Origin: UMGS1491 sp944380925
GTDB lineage: Bacteria; Bacillota; Clostridia; Oscillospirales; Acutalibacteraceae
Length of the DNA stretch: 64,000 nt
Direction of reading: 5' to 3'
NCBI GenBank assembly: GCA_944380925.1
Contig: CALWJD010000005.1
Location: forward strand, 1-64,000
A program made the position numbers and the translations under genes. Below are positions 34,853-43,904 of the stretch, piece after piece. The notes under the pieces were generated by a model. The model did not search any database, was not told the DNA's origin, and saw nothing but the letters and a program-made list of their open reading frames with translations. Each line of letters opens with the position of its first letter. Positions within the stretch are counted from its first letter, which is position 1.

Positions 34853-34873
34853 TGGTATACTTATGTTATACCA
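34853..34873. promoter_or_regulatory. Inverted repeat between alr and dus
   Basis: TGGTATA and TATACCA flank a 7-base spacer in the intergenic region of the divergent genes. TATAAC (minus strand) and TATACT (plus strand) within it could be -10 elements, so a protein bound here might control both genes. The -35 elements are weak. Confidence 0.4.
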
Positions 34874-34934
34874 CATTCGGTTTCATGTTAAAATAATATT
34901 TGAAAATAAATTACTTTATACGAAGGAAAAAATA

Positions 34935-35897
34935 ATGAAAATAGGAAACATAGAGATACTTGGCAAAGCCATGCTCGCTCCAATGGCCGGGATAACAGAC
35001 AGAGCTTTTCGTGAGATATGCGCAGAATTCGGAACCGCCTACTTTACAAGTGAAATGATAAGCGTAAAAGGGTTAATATACGGAAGCTATAAAACTTTTA
35101 ATCTGCTCGATAATTCCAAAGAAGAGAGTATAAATAAAAAACCTTTTGCCGTACAGCTATTTGGAAACAATCTCGAAGATTTTACCAAAGCCATTAAAAT
35201 AATAACGCCTTTCGAGCCCGATATTATAGATATAAATATGGGTTGTCCGGCAACTAAAATTGTAAAAGAAAATTCCGGATCCGCCCTTATGAAAAACCCT
35301 GATTTATGCTATGAGATCGTAAAGGCCGCCAAAGAAACTGCCATATCCCCCATAACGGTAAAAATACGTGCTGGCTGGAACAAAAGCACAATAAATGCAC
35401 CCGAAATTGCCAAAATGTGCGAAGACGCCGGAGCAGACGCTATAACTATCCACGGCAGGACAAAGGAACAAGGATATTCGGGAAAAAGCAACATAGAGAT
35501 AATTAAAAAAGTAAAAGAAAGCGTAAAGATTCCCGTAATAGGTAACGGCGATATAACCTCGGCCGAAAAAGCACGCGAGCTTATGGAATATACAGGTTGC
35601 GATATGGTTGCTATCGGCAGAGGCGCAATCGGAAACCCTTGGATATTTAAGGAAATTAACGATACACTTGATAAAAAAATTTCCTATACCCCACCGAACC
35701 AAAACGAAAAAATGCGTATTATGCAAAAGCATATTGAAAAAATTTGCCTATATAAAGGCGAAGAAAGAGGGCTTAAAGAAGCGCGAAAACATATAGTCGG
35801 ATACATAAAAGATTTCCCCGGTGCGGCCGAAATGCGAAAAAAAATTTTTCTTACAAAAACAAAAGAAGAACTCCTTAAGTTATGCAAAATGCAGTAG
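34935..35897 (+). CDS. dus: tRNA-dihydrouridine synthase
   Basis: The flavoprotein reduces uridine in the tRNA D-loop. The 320-residue enzyme has APMAGITDRAFREIC, the active-site cysteine in INMGCPATKIVKENSGSALM, and ITIHGRTKEQGYSGKSN. The ATG at 34935 follows GAAGGAAA; the open frame upstream is not conserved. It ends in a terminator overlapping its stop codon. Confidence 0.95.
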   Translation: MKIGNIEILGKAMLAPMAGITDRAFREICAEFGTAYFTSEMISVKGLIYGSYKTFNLLDNSKEESINKKPFAVQLFGNNLEDFTKAIKIITPFEPDIIDINMGCPATKIVKENSGSALMKNPDLCYEIVKAAKETAISPITVKIRAGWNKSTINAPEIAKMCEDAGADAITIHGRTKEQGYSGKSNIEIIKKVKESVKIPVIGNGDITSAEKARELMEYTGCDMVAIGRGAIGNPWIFKEINDTLDKKISYTPPNQNEKMRIMQKHIEKICLYKGEERGLKEARKHIVGYIKDFPGAAEMRKKIFLTKTKEELLKLCKMQ

Positions 35898-35917
35898 AAT
35901 AAATCTACTGCATTTTT
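35887..35917. terminator. Bidirectional terminator between dus and hisS
   Basis: AAATGCAGTAGA and TCTACTGCATTT form a 12-bp stem with a 5-base loop and T-runs on both strands. It serves both convergent genes. The dus stop codon lies within it. Confidence 0.88.
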
Positions 35918-35926
35918 AATTTCTTA

Positions 35927-37213
35927 TTATATATATTTTTTAAGTTCCAACTCCATAAACTCCTCCACAAAACTTTCGCCAATTCCAATTTTAGTTTCTT
36001 CTCCACTTTTCATCTCTTTAATTTTTGCGCTGTTTGTTTTAAGCTCGTCTTCACCTATAACAACAACGTAGCAAGCTCCGATTTTATCGGCAAATTTCAT
36101 TTGGGATTTAAGCGTTCTGTCCATTACGTCAACTTGCGCATTAATTGAAGATTTTCTCAGCTTTTCGCAAAGATCAAAAGCTTTTAGCTGCGCTTCTTCG
36201 TTGCTCAAGGAAGAAATAAAAACCTTAGGAACATCTGCCCCGGGAAACTCCACATTTTGCGCCTTCATTACTGCAAAAATTCTTTCCATTCCCATTCCAA
36301 ACCCTATGGCAGGAAGTTTTGGCCCCCCAAGGATTTCAGAAAGCCCGTCATATCTGCCGCCGCCACATATTGTAAGAGGCGCACCTTCTATATCACAAAT
36401 AAATTCAAAAACGGTTTTGGAGTAGTAATCAAGACCTCTGACTATTTTAGGATTAATTTTATACTCTATATTTTGGCCGTTTAAGCACTTTTTGAGTTTT
36501 TCAAAATGTTCGGAACACTCACTGCAAATATAATCCGTAATAACAGGCGCATTTTTACTTATTTCTTGGCATTTTTTATTTTTACAATCCATAATCCTCA
36601 TGGGATTGCGGCTCAGCCTATTTTTGCAGTCCTCACAGAGCTCATTTTCTTGCTTTTTAAAATACTCTCTTATTGCATCATTATATTTTTTTCGGCATTC
36701 GGGGCAGCCTATGGAATTAATTTCAAGCCTTACATTTTTTATTTGCAGCCTTTTTAAAATAGAAGAGGCAGCGCAGATAAGCTCGGCATCCGAAACCGCC
36801 GATTCAGAGCCAAAAACTTCAAGCCCGAATTGAAAAAACTCACGGTATCTGCCCGCTTGTGGCTTTTCATATCTATAACACGAAGCATTATACATAATTT
36901 TTACCGGCAAAGGCCCGTTATGTAGCCCATTTTCAAGAACTGCCCTCAATGCTCCGGCCGTGCCTTCCGGCCTTAATGAAACGGATCTGCCGCCTTTATC
37001 TTCAAAAGTATACATCTCCTTCTGAACAACATCGGAGGTATCCCCAACGGAGCGCTCAAATAGCTCGGTATGCTCCAAAACAGGAGTACGGATAAATTTA
37101 AATCCGTAAAGTGATGCTTCTTCTTTCATAACTTTTTCTATATTTTCCATTTTGTAACTATCAATAGGCAATAAATCTTGCATACCTTTAATTCTGCGTG
37201 TTATAAAATTCAT
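35927..37213 (-). CDS. hisS: Histidyl-tRNA synthetase
   Basis: The 428-residue class II synthetase has motif 2 (CYRYEKPQAGRYREFFQFG), the histidine motifs RGLDYYSKTVFE and CGGGRYDGL, and motif 3 (AIGFGMGMERI). A GTG three codons upstream is possible, but the ATG at 37213 is five bases after AGAGGTGG. Unlike many Firmicutes it has no aspS next to it. Confidence 0.97.
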   Translation of the reverse strand: MNFITRRIKGMQDLLPIDSYKMENIEKVMKEEASLYGFKFIRTPVLEHTELFERSVGDTSDVVQKEMYTFEDKGGRSVSLRPEGTAGALRAVLENGLHNGPLPVKIMYNASCYRYEKPQAGRYREFFQFGLEVFGSESAVSDAELICAASSILKRLQIKNVRLEINSIGCPECRKKYNDAIREYFKKQENELCEDCKNRLSRNPMRIMDCKNKKCQEISKNAPVITDYICSECSEHFEKLKKCLNGQNIEYKINPKIVRGLDYYSKTVFEFICDIEGAPLTICGGGRYDGLSEILGGPKLPAIGFGMGMERIFAVMKAQNVEFPGADVPKVFISSLSNEEAQLKAFDLCEKLRKSSINAQVDVMDRTLKSQMKFADKIGACYVVVIGEDELKTNSAKIKEMKSGEETKIGIGESFVEEFMELELKKYI

Positions 37214-37290
37214 AATATCCACCTCTATTGTTATTTTTATTACATAAGCAAATAATACTATAAAATAAAGTATTTTAAAATTTACTTTTT

Positions 37291-37324
37291 AAAAAACCTT
37301 CTTCGAAAGCAGCTCCGAAGAAGG
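37291..37324 (-). terminator. Terminator of the methylglyoxal-synthase-like gene
   Basis: On the minus strand CCTTCTTCG and CGAAGAAGG form a 9-bp stem with a 10-base loop, followed by six T. It is 26 bases after the stop codon. Confidence 0.9.
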
Positions 37325-37350
37325 CATAATTAACTTTACACAAAATATGA

Positions 37351-37755
37351 TTAAACCTCTGGACGTCCGACATTACGCCAATCCAAATCACCGCGTTCAA
37401 GCCCGTGAATCAAAACTTCTGCTGTGGCAATATTTGTTGCATAAGGAATAACATGCACGTCACAAAGCCTTAAAAGATCTTCTTCGGCTTTCTTTGATGA
37501 TGCTGTGCTGGCGTAGTCTCTGAAAAATATCACCATATCAATTTCTCCGCAAGAAATACGCGAAGAAATTTGCTGATATCCCCCTTGTTCTCCGCTTAAG
37601 AAATTATAAACGCGAAGACCGGTGGCATCCGAAACCATCTTACCCGTGGAAGCCGTTGCGCACAGCTTATGCCTGCTTAAAACCCCACAGTAAGCTATAC
37701 AAAGTCTGACCATCAATTCTTTTTTCGCATCTTGCGATATAAGAGCAATATTCAT
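37351..37755 (-). CDS. Methylglyoxal-synthase-fold protein lacking catalytic residues
   Basis: The 134-residue protein aligns along its length with MgsA and keeps the phosphate-site residues (Lys in DAKKELM, Thr in ATASTGK, SG in LSGEQGG). Compared with E. coli MgsA, His19 is Gln (SQDAKK), the catalytic Asp71 is Tyr (GGYQQ), and the PHDPD segment with His98 and Asp101 is replaced by SSKKAEE. Asp91 (FFRD) remains. It therefore probably no longer makes methylglyoxal and may be a phosphate or ligand sensor. The start at 37755 follows GGGAGGAAAA. Its position after the mre-PBP2 genes is normal for Clostridia. Confidence 0.85.
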   Translation of the reverse strand: MNIALISQDAKKELMVRLCIAYCGVLSRHKLCATASTGKMVSDATGLRVYNFLSGEQGGYQQISSRISCGEIDMVIFFRDYASTASSKKAEEDLLRLCDVHVIPYATNIATAEVLIHGLERGDLDWRNVGRPEV

Positions 37756-37940
37756 ATATTTTTTCCTCCCAATAAAGTCCTCTGTATTTAAAAACAAATA
37801 CATAATAAAGCAAATGTAAGCAAAAATTTAAAACACAAAAATGTGCACTCTGCCATTATAATACAAAATCGGCTTTTATTCCAGTATTTTTTATTTTTTA
37901 ATATAATGCCTTTTTGACAATACCCCTTTATTTGTAATAA

Positions 37941-37969
37941 AGACTATCATATTTCCAAAAAAATGTCAA
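37941..37969 (-). promoter_or_regulatory. Putative promoter upstream of the MgsA-like gene
   Basis: A consensus TTGACA (37964-37969) is 17 bases from a weak -10, TAGTCT (37941-37946), giving a leader of about 180 bases. A second -10-like TATAAT lies at about 37856-37861 with a poor -35. The rest of 37756-38029 holds no gene. Confidence 0.45.
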
Positions 37970-38029
37970 TTTTTTTACAGGCTTTTTTTCCGACTTTTTT
38001 CGACATTAATTAATTTTTAAATCAATAAA

Positions 38030-40006
38030 TTACTTATTTAAGTGGAAATACTCATTCATTATATCCCTCGCTACATTTTTGGAAGCCATACCGCTAACGC
38101 CATGAGCAATAACCACCGAGATAGCTATTTGTGGATCGTCATAAGGCGCAAAACAAATAAACGTTGTATGGTCAGATCCCGAGTTTTGCGCAGTTCCTGT
38201 TTTTGCGCCTATCGGTACCGGGTAACTTGCAAAATCACGAGCAGTCCCCGCAAGAGCAACTTGCCGCATACCTTCTTTTACAATATTTAAGTTTTCTTCC
38301 GAAACACCAACTTTTTGAACCAGTTCCGGTTCGCTCTTTTTAATTATTCTGTTTTTTGAATAATCCACAATTTTACTTACCAAATGAGTTTTATATCTAT
38401 AACCGCCGTTTGCAATGGTTGCAGTATAGGTTGCAAGCTGAATGGGGGTTATCATGTTATCAGATTGTCCTATCGCCGCTTGAGAAGAGCCCGATTCATA
38501 CCATTTTGCCCCAACTTTTGCGCTATGTTCGGGGCCCGCCACTATTCCCATGCTTTCGCCCACTTCAACGCCTGTTTTAACGCCTATTCCAAATCTATTT
38601 GCAAAATTTCCCAAAAGCTCTGCTCCTATACGCCTTCCAAGCTCTGCAAAAAAGACGTTGCAAGATTTTGCCAAAGCACTGCGCAGTGAAATACTTCCAT
38701 GCACGCCCATACAGCCCAAACGGTAACCGCTATAATAATTATAACCACCCGAGCAGTGTATGGTTTCATCAGGTTTTATTTTACCCGTTTCAAGTGCGGT
38801 GGCGGCAACCAATGGTTTATAAATTGAACCCGGTGCGTAGGCTCCCATAAAAGCCCTGTTAAGCAGCGGCGTGGCGGGATCTTTTACAAGCTCCGAATAA
38901 TAAGACTTATCCTCCATAAACTTAGCCAAATCATAGGAAGGATACGTTGCTGCCGCCAAAACGGAAAAATCTTTTACGTTAAGAACAACCGCCGCTCCCG
39001 AAACGCAATCACGTGCGCAAGAATTATGCGCTCTTTCAACGTTTTCTTTAAGAGATTTATGCGCAACCTCCTGAAGTTTTGAAGAAATGGTTAAAAACAC
39101 CGTGTTTCCGGCTTTAGCGGGCTCTATTTCGGAAACGTCCATAATTCCGCCTTTTCGTGACATTTGAATCATACGCCTGCCGCCAAATCCCCTTAGGTAA
39201 TCTTCTAAAACCCCTTCTATTCCCGTTTTACCTATCAGCGCATCCATGCTGTAACTATCCTTGCGCTTTTTATACTCCTCGCTTGACATAAACCCTATAT
39301 ACCCGACTATATGAGGCGCTATTTCCCCATTTATATATTTTCTTACAAGCGATGGCTGTATCCTGATACCTTTTAAAAGATCGCTTTTTTCACTTAAAAT
39401 CATAACGGCGTTTCTATCTATACTGTCGGATAAAACATAAGGAATAGCCCTTGCCGCATGCCCGCTTATTTTATCCATATTTGAACGCACGCTGCAAATA
39501 ACCCTTTGGTCTTTTTTGGAAAAATTATAAACTTTATATTTTTCTATCAGTTTATCCATACAAGCCTGCGCCGATGCATCTTGGGGAAGTTTTAAAAATT
39601 TTTTTAAAATATCAATCTGACTTTCTTTATCTTCTTCAAATAAAAACAAATCATTTTCTAACTTTATAGGCAAAACGTCAATCCACGGGCATTTTAATTC
39701 TTCTAAAAGTTTGATGGCGTTTAGAATTATTTCATTTTCCTTTTGTTTTTCTATTATAAGCCTATCGACAACAACCTTATAACCGGTATCATTTATAGCA
39801 AGCCCCACCCCGTCGCAATCAACGATCTCCCCACGAACGGGATCCGTGTTTACAAAATATATATTACTGCTATTGGCTCTGATTTTATAATATTCACTGT
39901 TAACAATTTGCCAATCTATCAAACGAAAAATAAAAGTCCCAAATATCAAAACTATCGCAGAAACCAAACTTATATACCGTTTTTTATTAAAATACTTTGT
40001 GTTTAT
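38030..40006 (-). CDS. mrdA: Penicillin-binding protein 2 (elongasome transpeptidase)
   Basis: The protein cross-links peptidoglycan during elongation. It has one N-terminal membrane anchor, a dimerisation domain and a transpeptidase domain with AYAPGSIYKPL (active Ser), SCN and KTGTAQN. No ATG or GTG is available. The first listed-type start, TTG at 39967, would fall inside the membrane anchor. The frame is open upstream, and an ATA at 40004-40006 lies seven bases after AGGGGTG and overlaps the mreD stop (ATAA). This gives 658 residues with the basic N-terminus INTKYFNKKRYIS. AUA initiation is inferred. It follows mreBCD as usual. Confidence 0.9.
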   Translation of the reverse strand: MNTKYFNKKRYISLVSAIVLIFGTFIFRLIDWQIVNSEYYKIRANSSNIYFVNTDPVRGEIVDCDGVGLAINDTGYKVVVDRLIIEKQKENEIILNAIKLLEELKCPWIDVLPIKLENDLFLFEEDKESQIDILKKFLKLPQDASAQACMDKLIEKYKVYNFSKKDQRVICSVRSNMDKISGHAARAIPYVLSDSIDRNAVMILSEKSDLLKGIRIQPSLVRKYINGEIAPHIVGYIGFMSSEEYKKRKDSYSMDALIGKTGIEGVLEDYLRGFGGRRMIQMSRKGGIMDVSEIEPAKAGNTVFLTISSKLQEVAHKSLKENVERAHNSCARDCVSGAAVVLNVKDFSVLAAATYPSYDLAKFMEDKSYYSELVKDPATPLLNRAFMGAYAPGSIYKPLVAATALETGKIKPDETIHCSGGYNYYSGYRLGCMGVHGSISLRSALAKSCNVFFAELGRRIGAELLGNFANRFGIGVKTGVEVGESMGIVAGPEHSAKVGAKWYESGSSQAAIGQSDNMITPIQLATYTATIANGGYRYKTHLVSKIVDYSKNRIIKKSEPELVQKVGVSEENLNIVKEGMRQVALAGTARDFASYPVPIGAKTGTAQNSGSDHTTFICFAPYDDPQIAISVVIAHGVSGMASKNVARDIMNEYFHLNK

Positions 40007-40533
40007 CTGTTTTCACCCCTAACACTTCTTACGTAATAAAATACAATTTTATTAAACCAAATAACAAGCGGTGCGGCTAAGAATGTATAAATCATTATCG
40101 GCAAATAAACTTCCAAAAACACATTCCCAAGTCCCGCAAAACCCAAATGCCCATAATTTGTAAAAAACCTTAAAACAAGTATAAGCGCCCCTGTTAAGCC
40201 TCCAAAAAACCAAGTTGCAAAAAAGCCCGCATTTATAAAATAATTTGCAAGCACTCCTAAAACGTACCCTATAATTCCCAGGCAAGAAGCATATATTCCA
40301 AGCGGTATGCCAAATCCAAAATCCAAAAAAAGACCGCTCAAAAAAGCAAAAACAAAACCAAAAACTTCCCCTTCAAAAAGAGAAACAAAAACAATTAAGC
40401 TCGGAATAAGAAGCGGCGTAACCGATAAAAAACCAAATTTTGGCAAAGACGAATGCTCCAGGGAATAAAGAAAAAATGTTTCCAATAAATAAATCAAAAA
40501 TCTAAATCCGCAAAACATTTTACGCAAATCCAT
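40003..40533 (-). CDS. mreD: Rod shape-determining protein MreD
   Basis: This 176-residue protein has five to six membrane segments and links the cytoskeleton to wall synthesis. It shows the family pattern EGEVFGFVFAFLSGLFLDF followed by GIPLGIYAS. Its ATG directly follows the mreC stop codon, and its stop overlaps the presumed PBP2 start. Confidence 0.9.
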   Translation of the reverse strand: MDLRKMFCGFRFLIYLLETFFLYSLEHSSLPKFGFLSVTPLLIPSLIVFVSLFEGEVFGFVFAFLSGLFLDFGFGIPLGIYASCLGIIGYVLGVLANYFINAGFFATWFFGGLTGALILVLRFFTNYGHLGFAGLGNVFLEVYLPIMIYTFLAAPLVIWFNKIVFYYVRSVRGENR

Positions 40534-41415
40534 CTATTTATCTCCTTGGTTTTCGGAATCACTGTTTAAGTGGTCTATCAAACCTTTACCTTTAAAATCC
40601 GTAATAACAAAAACATCAGAAACTTTTTTCATATCATCAAATATATCAACAAGCGCATAGTATGAATTTTCGTAGCTGTCATACTCAACAGACCTGACAG
40701 TTCCTATTTTTAAATTTTTCGGATACATTCCGCTAACTCCGCTGGTTGCTAAAATATCTCCACTTTTAATATCATTTTGAGTAGGAATAAAAATCATACG
40801 TGTTAGGTTATTTTTTGCATATTCAAGAGTTCCGGAAATTATTCCGTTTTCGTTCGTTCTTGAATCTACCCCCGCCATTTTTATATCAGGGGATAAAACA
40901 GTTCTTACTTTGCTAAAGCCTTTGTTTGTTTGGCATATTTTACCGACTAAGCCGTTTTCTGTAATTACGGCATCATTTACCGAAATTCCGGATTCCGTGC
41001 CTTGATCTATCGTAAAATCGCCGAATGCTTCGGTTGCATCTTTACCGATAACCGAAGCCGAAACAAATTTTATACTGCTATCTGCATCTTTTATACCATA
41101 AAACTTTTTAAACCTTAAGTTTTCTCTTTTTATATCGTGATAATCTATAATGCTATTCTGAAGCTCGTTTACTTGTTTTTTGAGTTTTTCGTTTTCTTCT
41201 TTTAGTTTTTCTTTTTCGGCAAACTGATGTTTAAAATCAAATAAATTTTTATCGATATATCCGCAAGCTTCCCCAATCGGGCAAGTAACAGCCCCGAAAG
41301 CATTATAAATAAAGTTATCGTTTGGGTTTGCAAGCGTATATAAGATTATACCCGAAACAATAAGGAATATCCCTACAAAAATTTTAAAAGCCATACTTTT
41401 AAAAAAATATTTCAA
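40534..41415 (-). CDS. mreC: Rod shape-determining protein MreC
   Basis: The 293-residue protein has an N-terminal membrane anchor (residues about 10-29), a coiled coil (about 60-95, EKEKLKEENEKLKKQVNEL) and the beta-rich MreC domain (GLVGKICQTNKGFSKVRTVL). The start is TTG (41413-41415) after GGGGTGTG; an in-frame ATG lies seven codons later. It lies between mreB and mreD. Confidence 0.93.
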   Translation of the reverse strand: MKYFFKSMAFKIFVGIFLIVSGIILYTLANPNDNFIYNAFGAVTCPIGEACGYIDKNLFDFKHQFAEKEKLKEENEKLKKQVNELQNSIIDYHDIKRENLRFKKFYGIKDADSSIKFVSASVIGKDATEAFGDFTIDQGTESGISVNDAVITENGLVGKICQTNKGFSKVRTVLSPDIKMAGVDSRTNENGIISGTLEYAKNNLTRMIFIPTQNDIKSGDILATSGVSGMYPKNLKIGTVRSVEYDSYENSYYALVDIFDDMKKVSDVFVITDFKGKGLIDHLNSDSENQGDK

Positions 41416-41461
41416 AACTTACAAACACACCCCAAACGATAGTTTTTAATCACACACAATA

Positions 41462-42478
41462 TTATCTACTTTTTCTTGTTTTATAGTATTCTTTCGGCAT
41501 TGAAATATCCAAGCATTTACCCGTTCCGCCCACAACGCAATCAAGAGGCCTTTCGGCAATGTAAACAGGCATATGCGTATTTTCGGAAATTAAAGTATCT
41601 ATTCCTCTTAGAAGTGCGCCGCCCCCGGTTAAAGTTATACCATGGTCGATAATATCCGCCGAAAGTTCGGGAGGCGTATTTTCCAAAGTGTTTTTCACGG
41701 CATTTATTACGCATCTTAAAGGCTCCGCAAGAGCTTCTCTTACTTCTTCGGACGTAATTGTTATATTTTTCGGAAGTCCGTCCATAAGATTTCTGCCCTT
41801 TATGCTCATTTCACCCTCATCTTCATAAGGAACGGCAGAACCGATAGTCAGTTTAATATCTTCTGCCGTACGTTCGCCAATGAGCAAATTATACTTGCGT
41901 TTAACGTAAGAAATTATAGCTTCATCAAGCTTATCGCCCGCAACTCTTTCGGATGTGGCGGTTACTATATCTCCAAGCGAAATAACTGCGACTTCTGATG
42001 TTCCTCCGCCAATATCCACAACCATACTGCCAGTCGGTTCAGAAACGGGCAGTCCTGCGCCTATTGCCGCGGCCATAGGTTCTTCAATTAAATCAACTAA
42101 TCCCGCACCTGCTTGTTTTGCAGCATCTTCGACTGCTCTTTTTTCAACTTCCGTTACCCCCGACGGAATACATATAACAACTTTCGGTTTACTAAAAAAC
42201 ATACTTTTTACGGTACTTGTAATAAAATATTTAAGCATACTTGCGGTGATATCAAAATCTGCAATAACTCCGTCTTTAAGCGGCCTTACCGCAACTATCG
42301 AACCGGGAGTTCTTCCTATCATATCTTTAGCTTGCGAACCAACAGCCAAAACCATATCGTTTTTCATATCCACCGCAACAACTGAGGGCTCTCTTTTAAC
42401 GATTCCTTTGCCTTTTACGTAAACAAGCGTGTTTGCCGTACCTAAATCTATACCTATTTCCTTTGAAAATGAAAACAT
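41462..42478 (-). CDS. mreB: Rod shape-determining protein MreB (actin-like)
   Basis: MreB forms membrane-bound filaments that guide lateral wall synthesis. The 338-residue protein has the phosphate loops IGIDLGTANTLVYVKGKG and VVDIGGGTSEVAVISLG and the LTGGGALLRG adenosine motif. GGAGGATAA precedes the ATG. A -10-like TATAAT lies 40 bases upstream. It is the first gene of mreBCD-mrdA, so the cell is expected to be a rod or ovoid. Confidence 0.97.
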   Translation of the reverse strand: MFSFSKEIGIDLGTANTLVYVKGKGIVKREPSVVAVDMKNDMVLAVGSQAKDMIGRTPGSIVAVRPLKDGVIADFDITASMLKYFITSTVKSMFFSKPKVVICIPSGVTEVEKRAVEDAAKQAGAGLVDLIEEPMAAAIGAGLPVSEPTGSMVVDIGGGTSEVAVISLGDIVTATSERVAGDKLDEAIISYVKRKYNLLIGERTAEDIKLTIGSAVPYEDEGEMSIKGRNLMDGLPKNITITSEEVREALAEPLRCVINAVKNTLENTPPELSADIIDHGITLTGGGALLRGIDTLISENTHMPVYIAERPLDCVVGGTGKCLDISMPKEYYKTRKSR

Positions 42479-42564
42479 CCTAAATTATCCTCCCAAAATA
42501 ATAAAATATATTAAAAATTATACCACAAAAAATAAATATTAATTCCGCAATATTATAGTCTCCT

Positions 42565-43026
42565 CTATTTGCCGGTAGAGCCAAACCCTCCCGTGCCTCG
42601 CTCAGTTGAATCAAGAGTCTTTACCTCAACAGGCGGAAAGTTTTCAACTTTTATTATAACCAACTGCGCGATTCTTTCGTTCGGTTTTATAGTATAAGGA
42701 TCTTTGCCCATATTGCAAAGTCCCGCACAGATTTCTCCGCGATAATCGCTATCTATAACCCCCACGCCGTTAGAAAGCGTTATCCCATGTTTTACTCCGA
42801 GTCCGCTCCTTGCAAACAAAAACGCCGCATACTCACAAGACGGAATAGAAATAGCTATACCCGTAGGAACAAGCGCACGCTCACCGGGATTTAATACAAT
42901 TTCATTTTCGATACACGCGCACAAATCCATCCCCGCAGCGCCTTTTGTCGCGCGTTTCGGGGGTGTCGCATTTTCTGACAATTTACAAAAATTTAATACA
43001 GTTTGATCTTGATTTTTAATTTCCAC
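42565..43026 (-). CDS. dut: dUTP diphosphatase
   Basis: The trimeric enzyme removes dUTP and yields dUMP. The 153-residue product has the five dUTPase motifs, including AAGMDLCA, ARSGLG, GVIDSDYRGEI and the C-terminal RGTGGFGSTGK. The start is GTG (43024-43026) preceded by AGGTAG. The 214 bases before it toward zapA hold only AT-rich sequence. Confidence 0.95.
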   Translation of the reverse strand: MEIKNQDQTVLNFCKLSENATPPKRATKGAAGMDLCACIENEIVLNPGERALVPTGIAISIPSCEYAAFLFARSGLGVKHGITLSNGVGVIDSDYRGEICAGLCNMGKDPYTIKPNERIAQLVIIKVENFPPVEVKTLDSTERGTGGFGSTGK

Positions 43027-43240
43027 ATCTACTACCTACTTATCAACATTTTTTGTTTATTTAAAAAAATTAGAATTTTAAAATTCAAACAATTCAATTT
43101 CCCTTGATTTATTTTAAATCAATTTAAAAAAGTTTTCCTCATTTTCCACAAGACTTTCAACATTTTAAGTTTAAAATCCAAATAACGGATGGAAAATGGC
43201 CGCAAAAATACTGTTAAAAAATTAAAATCTATAATTAACT

Positions 43241-43552
43241 TTATTTCTTATTTTTGTGTTTAGCCCCGATTTCACCTGATTCCGCCTTTAATTTTTTGTT
43301 TTCGGCCTCCAATTCTTTGCATAATTTTTCAATCTCGCTTTTTTCTTTTAAGAGCTTTCGGTTTTCATCGCAAAATTTCATCATAACCAATATATCCGCC
43401 ATAGAACGAGATATGCCGGGATTAGAAAATTTGATTTTTTGAATTGCCTCGTTTATCTCATCGGCAACGGAGTATACATAATTTTGGCTTTCATCCGAAC
43501 ATATACCGCACTCAACCCCACATATATTAACTCTTACATGCACTTTTTCCAT
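43241..43552 (-). CDS. zapA: Cell division protein ZapA
   Basis: ZapA cross-links FtsZ filaments at midcell. The 103-residue protein has the ZapA N-terminal domain (VHVRVNICGVECGICSDES, then VYSVADEINEAI) and a C-terminal coiled coil rich in Lys and Glu. A GTG two codons earlier overlaps the ribosome binding region, so the ATG at 43552 is used. Confidence 0.88.
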   Translation of the reverse strand: MEKVHVRVNICGVECGICSDESQNYVYSVADEINEAIQKIKFSNPGISRSMADILVMMKFCDENRKLLKEKSEIEKLCKELEAENKKLKAESGEIGAKHKNKK

Positions 43553-43752
43553 CTTCACACTCCACCTTTTAAAACATATATGGTTTTTATTATACTATAT
43601 TCTAAAAAAAAATACTCTTTTTATTTCACAATTTAATTAAAGGTTATATGGTGGCAAACATTTTCAAAAATATCATTTTTATATAAAACAAAGCGTTTTT
43701 TAAAAATATTTTATTTAAAAAATAGATTAGAAAGATTTTTTTAAAAAAACTA

Positions 43753-43781
43753 TTGACGAATTTAGAAAACAGGTGTAAACT
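43753..43781 (+). promoter_or_regulatory. Promoter of the isolated 5S rRNA gene
   Basis: TTGACG (43753-43758) and TAAACT (43776-43781) are 17 bases apart, and the start point would fall at or near the first base of 5S rRNA. Confidence 0.7.
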
Positions 43782-43788
43782 TAATGAT

Positions 43789-43904
43789 GTTGGTGTTGAT
43801 GACGCTGAGGGTACACCCGTTCCCATCCCGAACACGGTAGTTAAGCTCAGTGGTGCCGAAAATACTTGGCTGGCGACGGCCTGGGAAGATAGGGGAATGC
43901 CAAC
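43789..43904 (+). rRNA. rrf: 5S ribosomal RNA, not linked to 16S or 23S
   Basis: The sequence has the universal 5S core CCCGTTCCCATCCCGAACAC near position 25-45 and AAGCTCAGTGGTGCCGAAAAT. The GTTGGTG 5' end pairs with TGCCAAC at the 3' end. The length is about 116 bases and it is followed by a run of T (43905-43910). No 16S, 23S or tRNA gene lies within the window on either side, so it stands alone with its own promoter. Confidence 0.93.
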
